Positions 51,581 to 60,639 of a stretch of DNA of 64,000 nucleotides are shown one piece after another; within the stretch, counting starts at the first letter, position 1, and each line of letters begins with the position of its first letter. Both the position numbers and the translations under genes were made by a program. This DNA comes from an uncultured Christensenella sp. GTDB taxonomy: Bacteria; Bacillota; Clostridia; Christensenellales; Borkfalkiaceae. The stretch is taken from the NCBI GenBank assembly GCA_910579525.1, contig CAJTUK010000004.1, positions 62,001 to 126,000 of the forward strand, read 5' to 3'. Under the pieces are notes generated by a model that saw only the letters and a list, made by a program, of their open reading frames with translations, had not been told where the DNA came from and did not search any database.

Positions 51581-53800
51581 ATTATACCAGTCTTTTCCTG
51601 CAATTTCGGGAATTTTAATTTGTGGGGACTTGTTTTCGCTTGATGACACAATTACGTTCGGCAAAGAAATTTCTTTGCCGAATATTTTATTTTCACCGTT
51701 TAAAAAGTAGGGCGTTATCGTATAGGTGTAACAACCGTCTTTCGGTTTATCCGTAATTATTTCTTTCCATTTTCCGTCATAAATCACTTCAAAATCGCTG
51801 TTTTTATAGCGTTTAATTAAATATGCATAGTACTTTGTGTGACATAATGATATGCTTACAACATTATTTTCAACTTTTAAAGTCGGATTGGATATTTCGG
51901 GAGATGAAAATTTTCGGCTTTTTTCCGTCGGTTCGTTACCTTTTAAAACTTTTACGGTAAGTTTGTTTAATTTTGGCGAATAATCGTCGGCTAAAACAAT
52001 TCTGTTATTTTCGTAATATTCCTCGGCGTCGATTTCAACGGTGGAGGTTTCGCCGGAAACGTCTAATTTTTGCGGTTCGTGCGTTGCGTAAAGCTTTTCC
52101 AAAACAGATTTTAAATGTTCGCACCCATTATTCCCGCCGGTAATATTCAGTTTTTTATTATTTTTATCGCCAAGCCATACGCCCAAACAGTGCTCGCTTG
52201 TGTAGCCGATCGCGTAAGCGTCTGTATTTCCGTCTTCCGTTCCGCAGGTGCCCGTCTTCGTTGCTACGTCAAAATTGATATTTGCAAGTTTTTTCGCCGT
52301 TCCGCTTTTGGTTGTGGTTAAAAGAATATCGTTTATCAGAGAGCAGGTTCCTTGTGAAAATACTCTGCTTTTGGAAAGCTCGCATTTATATAAGGTTTTT
52401 CCGTCTTGTCCTGTTATTTCTTTAATAAAGTGTGAAGGGGAATATATGCCTCCGTTTTGGAATACAGAGTAGCAGTCTGCTATTTGTTTTAGGTTGAGTC
52501 CGTATTTCATTCCGCCAAGTGCTAACGGCAGGTTTTTTTCGTCGTCTTCAAGGTTGATATTCATGCGCATCAAGTACTTTTCGGCAGTTTTTATTGTAAG
52601 CGAATTCAAAGTCTTTACTGCGGGGACGTTGTAGCTGTATTTCAAACTGTCTGTAACCGAAACATAGCCGTGATATTTTTTGTCGTAATTTTCGGGAGAA
52701 TAGCCGCCGTAATTGATTTTTTCGTCTAAAATTCTTGTAAACGGAGTCAAAATTCTTTCTTCTATGGCCGGCGCGTAAACAAAAGTAGGTTTTACGGTTG
52801 AACCGGGTTGACGTTTCGCTCCGTTTATCGTGGATTTGTAGGCGTTTACTCCGCCTTGGCGTGACGTGACTATTATCGAATTATCGCACTCGTAATTCAA
52901 GTTTTCTATATATTTTTGCAAATCCGTATTCAAAAACGTGGTAATTTTGCATCCGCTTGCAATATCGTAAACATTGACGTCAATGTCCTCGAGTTCGTCG
53001 AAGACTGCGCTCATGTAGTCGGTGAAATGTCCGTTTCGTTCGGTTTTTTGTGCGTTAAGAGGCTGATTTACGGCGTTTTTATACGTATTTTCATCAATGA
53101 AACCGCATTCAAGCATAGAGTTTAGCACGGTGTTGCGTTTTTTTAGACTTTTTTCGGGATTTTTAAACGGAGAGTAATTGTTTGGCGAAGTTAATAACCC
53201 GACCAGAGTTGCGCTCTCCGTCAAGGATAAATTTTCAGCTTTTTTATCAAAGTAAAACTCCGCGGCGCTCTGCAATCCGTAGCAATTATGTCCGAAATAA
53301 ATAGTATTTAAATACATTTCGAGAATTTCGTCTTTAGAATACGCCTTTTCAAGCTGTTTTGTAAGCCGTATTTCATTTAGCTTGCGTTTTATTGTTTTGT
53401 CCTGTGACAGATGTGTGTTTTTGATCAGTTGCTGGCTTATGGTCGATGCGCCTTCTTTAAAAGCGCCCGCCGCAATATTTTTAAACAGCGCTTTTATCAT
53501 TCTGCCGTAATTCAGTCCGTTATGCGAATAAAAATTTCTGTCTTCGGAGGCGATAAAAGCGTTTATACATGTTTCGTCAAGATCGGAAAGTTTAACGCTT
53601 TTATGCTTATTTGCTGTAGAAGCGTTTGTTATTTCGTTTCCGTTTTCGTCAAATATGGTTATATTTTGACTCGGTTTAGAAAGTTTGTCGTGGTCCAGCA
53701 CCGCGTCTTTTGTAATAATCAGATAGGTACAAAATAACGCGGATAAAATAATTAAAAAACTCAATGCGCCTATAAGCGAAATTTTCAGGAATTTGTTCAT
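51575..53800 (-). CDS. Class A penicillin-binding protein (glycosyltransferase/transpeptidase)
   Basis: A 741-residue bifunctional peptidoglycan synthase. It has one N-terminal membrane helix (about 8-30) and a GT51 domain (about 70-230) with catalytic ASEDRNFYSHNG, EGASTISQQLIKN and KILEMYLN-like EILEMYLNTIYFG. The transpeptidase domain (about 310-570) has STVKP, SYN and KTGTCG. A C-terminal fibronectin-III-like domain (about 640-735) follows. No ribosome site is visible before the ATG. Its last codons overlap thiI, and its C-terminal coding region contains a terminator for the opposite strand. Confidence 0.94.
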   Translation of the reverse strand: MNKFLKISLIGALSFLIILSALFCTYLIITKDAVLDHDKLSKPSQNITIFDENGNEITNASTANKHKSVKLSDLDETCINAFIASEDRNFYSHNGLNYGRMIKALFKNIAAGAFKEGASTISQQLIKNTHLSQDKTIKRKLNEIRLTKQLEKAYSKDEILEMYLNTIYFGHNCYGLQSAAEFYFDKKAENLSLTESATLVGLLTSPNNYSPFKNPEKSLKKRNTVLNSMLECGFIDENTYKNAVNQPLNAQKTERNGHFTDYMSAVFDELEDIDVNVYDIASGCKITTFLNTDLQKYIENLNYECDNSIIVTSRQGGVNAYKSTINGAKRQPGSTVKPTFVYAPAIEERILTPFTRILDEKINYGGYSPENYDKKYHGYVSVTDSLKYSYNVPAVKTLNSLTIKTAEKYLMRMNINLEDDEKNLPLALGGMKYGLNLKQIADCYSVFQNGGIYSPSHFIKEITGQDGKTLYKCELSKSRVFSQGTCSLINDILLTTTKSGTAKKLANINFDVATKTGTCGTEDGNTDAYAIGYTSEHCLGVWLGDKNNKKLNITGGNNGCEHLKSVLEKLYATHEPQKLDVSGETSTVEIDAEEYYENNRIVLADDYSPKLNKLTVKVLKGNEPTEKSRKFSSPEISNPTLKVENNVVSISLCHTKYYAYLIKRYKNSDFEVIYDGKWKEIITDKPKDGCYTYTITPYFLNGENKIFGKEISLPNVIVSSSENKSPQIKIPEIAGKDWYNL
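51657..51692 (+). terminator. Intrinsic terminator for the carAB-thiI transcript inside the opposing PBP gene
   Basis: Bases 51657-51682 are a perfect 26-bp palindrome (13-base arms, TTCGGCAAAGAAA and its complement). On the plus strand it is followed by TATTTTATTTT, and on the minus strand by no T-run. It lies 77 bases past the thiI stop, within PBP codons. Confidence 0.75.
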
Positions 53801-53842
53801 TTCAATTAGTATTTATATTTTAAAATTATTGTTGCAAATTTA

Positions 53843-53871
53843 TTGAAAATTTCACGCAAAAATTATATAAT
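53843..53871 (+). promoter_or_regulatory. miaB promoter with very short leader
   Basis: TTGAAA (53843-53848), a 17-base spacer and TATAAT (53866-53871). The expected transcript start falls about 3-4 bases before the miaB ATG at 53882. Confidence 0.75.
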
Positions 53872-53881
53872 AGTGTAGATT

Positions 53882-55195
53882 ATGAACAAATTTTATCATA
53901 TAACGACGTACGGTTGCCAGATGAACGTGCACGAATCCGAAAAGATTGCGGGTATGCTTACGGAGCTCGGTTACACCGTATGTAAAAATATCGAAGACGC
54001 CGACGTAGCGGTTTTTAATACTTGCTGCATAAGAGAGAATGCCGAAAATCACGCTTTCGGCAATATAGGAATGCTTAAAAAACTCAAATCTAATAAACGG
54101 GATATGATTATAGCGGTGGGCGGCTGTCTTACCCAGCAAATGGGAAAAGCCGAAAATCTGCATGAAAAATTTCCGTATGTAGATATAATTTTCGGTACGC
54201 ATAATTTAGGCAAATTAAAGGACTACATAATAAAAAAACAGTCGCAAAGAAAAGCGGTTATTGAAATTTCAGACGACGACGGAAAACTTTATAAAGAAAT
54301 TAAGCCTTTACGGACGAGTTATCCTAACGCGTGGATAAACATAACTTACGGTTGCAATAATTTTTGCACTTATTGTATAGTGCCTTATGTGCGCGGCAGA
54401 GAGAGGAGCAGACATTCGTCGGAAATAATAGAAGAAGCAAAGGAGCTTGTTTCGCTCGGATATAAAGAGATTACTTTATTGGGGCAAAACGTGAATTCTT
54501 ATTCAAATGGAACCGAGGACATTTCATTTCCGGAGTTGCTTGAAAAAATCGCAAATATCGAGGGTAAATTCCGTTTGCGTTTTATGACGAGTCACCCGAA
54601 AGATTTTTCTGAAGAACTTGTTAAAGTTATAGCGCGTAATACAAAAATATGCAAATGTGTACACCTACCGGTGCAAAGCGGGTCGAGCGCGGTACTTAAA
54701 GCTATGAACAGGCGTTACACTGCTGAAGATTATCTTAAAAAAATAGATGTTTTAAAAAGATATTTGCCGGATTGTGCGGTCACTACGGATTTAATAGTAG
54801 GCTTTCCCGGTGAAACCGACAAGGATTTCGAAGATACGTTAAACCTCGTTAAATCGGTAGGTTTTTCTTCGGCTTTCTCGTTCGTATATTCCAAACGTGA
54901 GGGCACGGCAGCCGCAAAAATGAACGGACAGATTGCGCCTGAAGTATCTAAAAAACGAATAATGGAGCTAATAGCGCTTGTAAATGCGCAAACACGGCGA
55001 CAGTCGGAAAAATATATCGATAAAACGGTGGAAGTGCTTTGTGAAGATTACGACGATAAAAAAGGTTTGTATCTCGGCAGGGACGAATACGGTAGAATGG
55101 CTTATTTCGAAAGCGAAAGAGACGTAATAGGCGAGTTTTTAAACGTAAAAATCAACGAAGCGAACGGTATATCGCTTAAAGGCGAAATAGTTTGA
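53882..55195 (+). CDS. miaB: tRNA-2-methylthio-N6-isopentenyladenosine methylthiotransferase
   Basis: A radical-SAM enzyme that adds the methylthio group at A37 of tRNAs after MiaA. The 437-residue protein has the N-terminal cluster cysteines (TYGCQMNVHESE, FNTCCIRENA, VGGCLTQQ), the radical-SAM CNNFCTYCIVPYVRGRERSR and a C-terminal TRAM domain. It heads the miaB-mutS-mutL-miaA group, so both steps of A37 modification are in one operon. No ribosome site precedes the ATG, and the message may be leaderless. Confidence 0.97.
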   Translation: MNKFYHITTYGCQMNVHESEKIAGMLTELGYTVCKNIEDADVAVFNTCCIRENAENHAFGNIGMLKKLKSNKRDMIIAVGGCLTQQMGKAENLHEKFPYVDIIFGTHNLGKLKDYIIKKQSQRKAVIEISDDDGKLYKEIKPLRTSYPNAWINITYGCNNFCTYCIVPYVRGRERSRHSSEIIEEAKELVSLGYKEITLLGQNVNSYSNGTEDISFPELLEKIANIEGKFRLRFMTSHPKDFSEELVKVIARNTKICKCVHLPVQSGSSAVLKAMNRRYTAEDYLKKIDVLKRYLPDCAVTTDLIVGFPGETDKDFEDTLNLVKSVGFSSAFSFVYSKREGTAAAKMNGQIAPEVSKKRIMELIALVNAQTRRQSEKYIDKTVEVLCEDYDDKKGLYLGRDEYGRMAYFESERDVIGEFLNVKINEANGISLKGEIV

Positions 55196-55214
55196 AGTTT
55201 TAAGGAAATATAAA

Positions 55215-57779
55215 ATGGCTCTGTCACAAATGATGCAGCACTGGCTGACGGTTAAAGAAAAATATAAAGATTGTATTGTGTTTTACAGGCTCGGCGATTT
55301 TTACGAGATGTTTTTCGAAGATGCCGTGAAGGCTTCGAAGTTACTCGATCTTACGCTTACAGGCAGGGATTGCGGTATGGAAGAACGGGCGCCCATGTGC
55401 GGCGTTCCTTACCACGCTGTGGAAGTTTATTTAAATAAGTTGGTCGCTTGCGGTGAAAAGGTCGCTATATGTGAACAACTCGAAGACGCCTCGCAGGCAA
55501 AAGGTATGGTTTTGCGCGGGGTCGTAAGGGTAGTTACTGCGGGTACGGTATCCGGCGATTCCCTCAACGAGAGGGCAAACAATTTTATATGTTGCGCTTG
55601 TAAGGAAGATGACACCGTTGCGCTTGCCTGGGCTGATATTACTACGGGCGAACTGAACGCCGCGGAATTTTTTGGCGCGGAGGCTATAAAAAAGTGCGTT
55701 TCACAGATGGCTGTTCTCGACGTGAAAGAAATTATTGCCAATGATGAAATGTTATTCGCCGTAAAAGATTTGCCTGAAATAAGCCGCGGAGTTTTGCCCA
55801 GGGTTTCTAACTATCCTGCGTGGGCGTTCGGTTATTCTTCGGCGGAAAGAACTCTTCTGTCACAGTTTAATGCGCAGACGCTTTCTGCGTTTGCAATATC
55901 TGGGCACAAATGCGCGGTTAGTGCGGCGGGTGCGCTTATAGAATATCTTAAAGAGACACAAATGCACGCGCTGAAAAATATTAACGGCGTCAAATATATT
56001 GCCAACGAAAAACTTATGGTACTTGATGCAACCGCGTTGCGCAATCTTGAAATTGTAAAAACATTGGGCGACGGGGCTCGTTACGGGAGTCTGTTATGGA
56101 TTTTGGATAAGACCAAAACTCCGATGGGTGCGCGTTATCTCAATTCTTCCGTTTTATACCCGTTTTACGATAAACAAGCGATAAACAATCGTCTTGAAGG
56201 GGTTCAGGAATTATTTGATTCGACGGTGGCGAGATTAGGCATAGTTGATATGCTGAAAGATGTTAAAGATATAGAGAGAATCGCGGGAAAAATAAGCAAC
56301 GGAACGGTAAACCCGCGCGACTGTATAAATCTTGCAAAATCACTTTCCGTAATTCCCAACATAAAATTCAGTCTTACGGGTTTCAAATCGAACGTTTTAA
56401 AGGAAATCTGTAACGACTTGTGCGATTTATCGCAACTTACCAATCTCATTGACAGCGCGATTGCTCCCGATGCGCAACCTAATATGAAAGACGGAAATTA
56501 TATAAATAAGGGGTTTAATGTCAAGCTGGACGAGTTAAGGGAAATTGTGAAGAACGGAGCAAAAATAGTCCTTGATATGGAGTCGCGAGAGCGCGATTCA
56601 ACCGGCATCAGAACGCTAAAAATAAGCTACAACAGAGTTTTCGGCTACTATATAGAAGTGTCGAAATCTTTTGCGGACAAAGTTCCGCTTCATTACCAAC
56701 GCAGACAAACTCTTGCCAATGCGGAAAGATTTATTACCGACGAACTTAAAGAGTTGGAAGAAAAGATAGTTTCGAGTGGAGAACTTTCATTAAAGCTCGA
56801 GGCGGAAATATATTCTAAAATAAAAGAAGAGCTTTTGCATTTTCTCGACAAATTAAAAACTACCGCTTTTGCTGTGGCGCGTCTTGATTTGCTTGTTTGT
56901 TTTGCGGAGGTAGCTAAAGAAAATAAATATGTTCGGCCTCAAATTGTAGAAAGCGACGAACCTTTAATCATTAAAGAGGGGCGGCATCCCGTAGTTGAAA
57001 AGATATCAAAAGATAAGTTTATTTCGAACGACGTTTTACTCGACGGCAAAGAAAACCGCACTATGATAATAACGGGACCGAATATGGCGGGTAAGAGTAC
57101 GTTTATGCGTCAGGTTGCTATTATAACCGTAATGGCGCATTTAGGCAGTTTTGTGCCTGCAAAATCGGCGCAAATACCTTTAACCGACAGGGTATTCACC
57201 CGCGTGGGCGCAAGCGATAATTTAATATCCGATCAGAGCACGTTCATGGTTGAGATGATAGAAGTTGCCTCCATAATTCAAAATGCCACAAAAAACAGCC
57301 TTTTGATTTTAGACGAAGTCGGCAGAGGAACTTCAACCTACGACGGTTTGAGTATTGCGTGGGCGGTTATAGAACATATAACGCAAAAAATAGGGGCGCG
57401 TACTCTGTTTGCGACTCATTACCACGAACTTACAGAGTTGGAAAACAAGCTCGAGGGTATAAAAAACTACAAAATTTCCGTACGTGAATTGAACGGACAG
57501 GTTGTATTTTTACGTAAGATTATGCGCGGAGGGGCAAACCGCAGTTTCGGTATAGAGGTGGCTTCACTTGCGGGTGTTCCGTCGTCAGTTACCGACCGTG
57601 CGAAGTCTATACTTAAAAACATAGAAAACGGTAACGGTCCGCGCGTAGAAGTCAAAGAAGCCGAAAACGAGAATCCCAATGAAATCGAAAAAATATTGCG
57701 CGATGTGGACGTGGACAATCTCTCGCCTATGCAGGCGTTTATGCTTGTTGGGGATTTAGTCGAAAAGGTGAAAAGATGA
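55215..57779 (+). CDS. mutS: DNA mismatch repair protein MutS
   Basis: Recognises mismatches and recruits MutL. The 854-residue sequence has the mismatch-binding GDFYEMF near residue 27 (Phe-x-Glu present), connector and lever domains, and a C-terminal ATPase with Walker A GPNMAGKSTFMRQ, DEVGRGTSTYDGLSIAWA and FATHYHELTELE. TTAAGGAAATATAAA before the ATG serves initiation. It overlaps mutL by 4 bases. Confidence 0.98.
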   Translation: MALSQMMQHWLTVKEKYKDCIVFYRLGDFYEMFFEDAVKASKLLDLTLTGRDCGMEERAPMCGVPYHAVEVYLNKLVACGEKVAICEQLEDASQAKGMVLRGVVRVVTAGTVSGDSLNERANNFICCACKEDDTVALAWADITTGELNAAEFFGAEAIKKCVSQMAVLDVKEIIANDEMLFAVKDLPEISRGVLPRVSNYPAWAFGYSSAERTLLSQFNAQTLSAFAISGHKCAVSAAGALIEYLKETQMHALKNINGVKYIANEKLMVLDATALRNLEIVKTLGDGARYGSLLWILDKTKTPMGARYLNSSVLYPFYDKQAINNRLEGVQELFDSTVARLGIVDMLKDVKDIERIAGKISNGTVNPRDCINLAKSLSVIPNIKFSLTGFKSNVLKEICNDLCDLSQLTNLIDSAIAPDAQPNMKDGNYINKGFNVKLDELREIVKNGAKIVLDMESRERDSTGIRTLKISYNRVFGYYIEVSKSFADKVPLHYQRRQTLANAERFITDELKELEEKIVSSGELSLKLEAEIYSKIKEELLHFLDKLKTTAFAVARLDLLVCFAEVAKENKYVRPQIVESDEPLIIKEGRHPVVEKISKDKFISNDVLLDGKENRTMIITGPNMAGKSTFMRQVAIITVMAHLGSFVPAKSAQIPLTDRVFTRVGASDNLISDQSTFMVEMIEVASIIQNATKNSLLILDEVGRGTSTYDGLSIAWAVIEHITQKIGARTLFATHYHELTELENKLEGIKNYKISVRELNGQVVFLRKIMRGGANRSFGIEVASLAGVPSSVTDRAKSILKNIENGNGPRVEVKEAENENPNEIEKILRDVDVDNLSPMQAFMLVGDLVEKVKR

Positions 57780-59719
57780 AAAAAATAAACGTCTTAACTC
57801 AAAATATATATAACCGCATAGCTGCGGGCGAAGTTGTTGACAGACCATATTCGGCAGTGAAGGAACTTATTGAAAACAGTCTTGACGCTCACGCTACCGA
57901 AATAGAAATATATATTGAAAACGGCGGAAAAAATTTAATTAAAGTTATTGATAACGGTTCGGGTATAGAAAAAGAAGATCTTTGCGACGCCTTTATGCCT
58001 CATGCAACCAGTAAAATTTCGTCTGAAAAAGATCTCGATTACATAACCACGCTAGGATTCAGAGGCGAGGCGTTGGCAAGTATTTCTGTAATTTCAAAAG
58101 TGGAAATCGTCTCGGTAACAAGCGGGAATCAAGCGTGGAAGATTGAGTGTAACGGGGGAGAAATTAGCGAGGTAACGCCCGCCGCGCTCGAGTGCGGAAC
58201 GGTTATAACGGTTAGAAATTTATTTTATAACACTCCGGTACGCGCAAAATTTTTAAAAGCGGACAAAAAGGAAGAGGCGGATATAACCAACTTCGTAATA
58301 AGATATATACTCGGTAATCCGCAAATTTCCTTTAAATATTTCGTGGACGGAAAAGTTGTTCTTCAATCTTATGGCGGCGGAATGGAAGAAGCTATTGCGC
58401 AGGTTTACGGCGCTAAAGTTCTTTCGGAGTGTTATAAAATAGACGCTGAAAAAGACGGGTTTCGGTTGTACGGATTTATTGGAAATCAAAACTTTTTTAA
58501 AGCAAATAAAACTTATCAGAGTTTGTTTTTAAACGGACGATACATAGTCAATAACACTGTTGCGACGGCGGTCAACAACGCCTATGCAAGCTACGCTATG
58601 AAAAGGCAGTTTCCGTTTTATGTGTTAAATTTGGACGTTCCGTTTGATTTTGTGGACGTTAACGTCCATCCAAATAAAGCCGACGTGCGCTTTTTGGATA
58701 ACAGGCGCGTTTTTGGTATGGTTTATTCTGTAATTTCTCCTATTCTTGACGGTACCGCTCGTGCGGCGGCTTTCGTATTAAACGAAAACGTAAGAATTAC
58801 GGAAATTAAATCTACTGCGGGGAACGTTTCGGAAGCAAATAAAATTTATTCGTCCGCTTCTGCGGCGACGGTAATCCCTTCATTTGCGGAAAAGAACAGT
58901 TTGGTATCTGTCGAAGACTCAACAAATAGTTTTCAGTCAAAAGAAATATCCAAGAACGAAATGGCTGAAAAATCGGGGAATAATGAAGTTAAAATTAATT
59001 TCGAGCCGTTGCGTGATTTGACCGTTGCCGAATTAACTCAAAAAAGCGAAAAAAGCGTTTTGAAAATTTCTGACGAATATGCGATACCGGAAATAGAAAA
59101 TTTTTCTAAATATGTTGAAAGGCGCGAACAGCAGAAAATTGAGTTTAAAAGCTGTAAATTCAAAGGAAATCTTTTCGAAACTTATCTTATTTACGAATAT
59201 GGCGAGAGGGTGTATTTGATAGATCAACACGCCGCACACGAAAGGCTCATATATGACGGGCTTATGTCAAAGCTGAAAGAACGGAGCATAGTAAAACAGC
59301 CTCTTTTAATCCCGTATATATTTAACGTAAATCCTTCGGAAGCGCAATTTTTGGAGAGTAACATAAAAATTTTACGCACACTCGGGTTTGGCATTGCGCC
59401 ATTCGGTTCCGGTGCTTTCAGGATTGACGAAATCCCGGTTGACTTACAGGAAATAGACGTGAACGCGTTTATTGACGAAGTTCTTTCGCATATTGACGGT
59501 TATAAATCGGTTAAAGTAGAGGACGTTTTGAAAGAAAAGCTTGCCATGACCGCGTGCAAGCATGCTATAAAGGGCGGGATGTGTTTGACGGACCAAGAGG
59601 TTGACTCGCTTTTTAAAATGATTGACGGAAATACAGGGCTTAAGTGTCCTCACGGCAGACCTGTTTGTGTTACTCTTTCAAAAAAAGATGTTGAAAAAAT
59701 GTTCAAAAGGATAGTTTGA
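57776..59719 (+). CDS. mutL: DNA mismatch repair endonuclease MutL
   Basis: A 647-residue GHKL ATPase with a C-terminal endonuclease domain. N-terminal motifs are GEVVDRPYSAVKELIENSLDA, DNGSGI and GFRGEALASIS. The C-terminal nuclease motif reads DQHAAHERLIYD, where the usual final Glu is Asp. TACKHAIKGG and CPHGRPVCV complete the metal site, so it should be a nicking MutL of the methyl-independent type. It lies between mutS and miaA, overlapping both by 4 bases. Confidence 0.97.
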   Translation: MKKINVLTQNIYNRIAAGEVVDRPYSAVKELIENSLDAHATEIEIYIENGGKNLIKVIDNGSGIEKEDLCDAFMPHATSKISSEKDLDYITTLGFRGEALASISVISKVEIVSVTSGNQAWKIECNGGEISEVTPAALECGTVITVRNLFYNTPVRAKFLKADKKEEADITNFVIRYILGNPQISFKYFVDGKVVLQSYGGGMEEAIAQVYGAKVLSECYKIDAEKDGFRLYGFIGNQNFFKANKTYQSLFLNGRYIVNNTVATAVNNAYASYAMKRQFPFYVLNLDVPFDFVDVNVHPNKADVRFLDNRRVFGMVYSVISPILDGTARAAAFVLNENVRITEIKSTAGNVSEANKIYSSASAATVIPSFAEKNSLVSVEDSTNSFQSKEISKNEMAEKSGNNEVKINFEPLRDLTVAELTQKSEKSVLKISDEYAIPEIENFSKYVERREQQKIEFKSCKFKGNLFETYLIYEYGERVYLIDQHAAHERLIYDGLMSKLKERSIVKQPLLIPYIFNVNPSEAQFLESNIKILRTLGFGIAPFGSGAFRIDEIPVDLQEIDVNAFIDEVLSHIDGYKSVKVEDVLKEKLAMTACKHAIKGGMCLTDQEVDSLFKMIDGNTGLKCPHGRPVCVTLSKKDVEKMFKRIV

Positions 59720-60639
59720 TTTTGAAAAAAATTCTCGTAATTTGCGGGGCAACTGCCACGGGCAAAACAAAACTTGCCGTAGATTGTGCGCTAAAACTCG
59801 GTTCCGAGGTAATATCCGCAGACTCGCAACTCGTATACAGGGGATTGGATATTGGAACGGCAAAGCCTTCTTTAGAAGAAATGCGCGGCGTTAAACACCA
59901 TTTGATTGATGTTGCGGATGCTTGTGAGCCGTTTAGCGTCGGCGAATACAGGGAACTTGCAGAACCCGTTTTACAAAGGCTTTTAAATGAAGAAAAAACG
60001 CCCGTAATTTGCGGAGGTACGGGGTTTTATATAAAGTCTTTACTGTTTGAATTCGGTTACGGTAAAACCCTCGGGAATTCTGAAATAAGAGAGCGGTACG
60101 GAAAATTTGCAAAAAAATACGGAAATAAAGCACTGCATGAAAAATTAAAAGCCGTTGATCCGCAAGCGGCGTTGAAATTGCACCCAAACGACGTAAAAAG
60201 AGTTATAAGAGCGCTTGAGATTTTTGATTTGAGCGGGCAAAAAAAATCAGAACAAAGCGATGAACTTAAGCCCAAACGAGATTACGTTGCCGTGGCGATA
60301 AATTATCCTCGAGAAGAGCTTTATTCTCGGATTGACAAAAGAGTGGACGAAATGTTCAGGCAAGGGCTTTTGGACGAGGTCGAAAATCTTTTGGCTCAAG
60401 GCGTTGACGAAACTTGTCAAAGTATGCAGGCTATTGGCTATAAAGAAGTGCTGTATGATATAAAAAATGGCAATTTATCAAGTACTACGCGTGACGTAAT
60501 AAAGAGAAATACGCGCCGTTATGCAAAACGACAGATAACTTTTTTTAAAAAAATGCCTAATTTAGTGTGGTTAGCGCCTGAAGATGCTACGGCAGACAAA
60601 GTTTTGGAGATTTTAAATGAAGATAATAGAAGAGTGTGA
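59716..60639 (+). CDS. miaA: tRNA dimethylallyltransferase
   Basis: Adds the isopentenyl group to A37, the substrate for MiaB. The 307-residue protein begins with the P-loop ICGATATGKTKLA and has DSQLVYRGLDIGTAKP, GGTGFYIKSLLF and MQAIGYKEV. The start is TTG at 59716, overlapping the mutL stop; a TTG at 59722 is better spaced from AAGGA and is an equal candidate. Its end overlaps the next gene by 23 bases. Confidence 0.96.
   Translation: MILKKILVICGATATGKTKLAVDCALKLGSEVISADSQLVYRGLDIGTAKPSLEEMRGVKHHLIDVADACEPFSVGEYRELAEPVLQRLLNEEKTPVICGGTGFYIKSLLFEFGYGKTLGNSEIRERYGKFAKKYGNKALHEKLKAVDPQAALKLHPNDVKRVIRALEIFDLSGQKKSEQSDELKPKRDYVAVAINYPREELYSRIDKRVDEMFRQGLLDEVENLLAQGVDETCQSMQAIGYKEVLYDIKNGNLSSTTRDVIKRNTRRYAKRQITFFKKMPNLVWLAPEDATADKVLEILNEDNRRV

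Noticed and set aside
58909..58915. TGTCGAA heptamer (0A-box-like) inside mutL, and another at 42022-42028
   Set aside because: Both lie within coding sequence, and several such heptamers are expected by chance in 64 kb.
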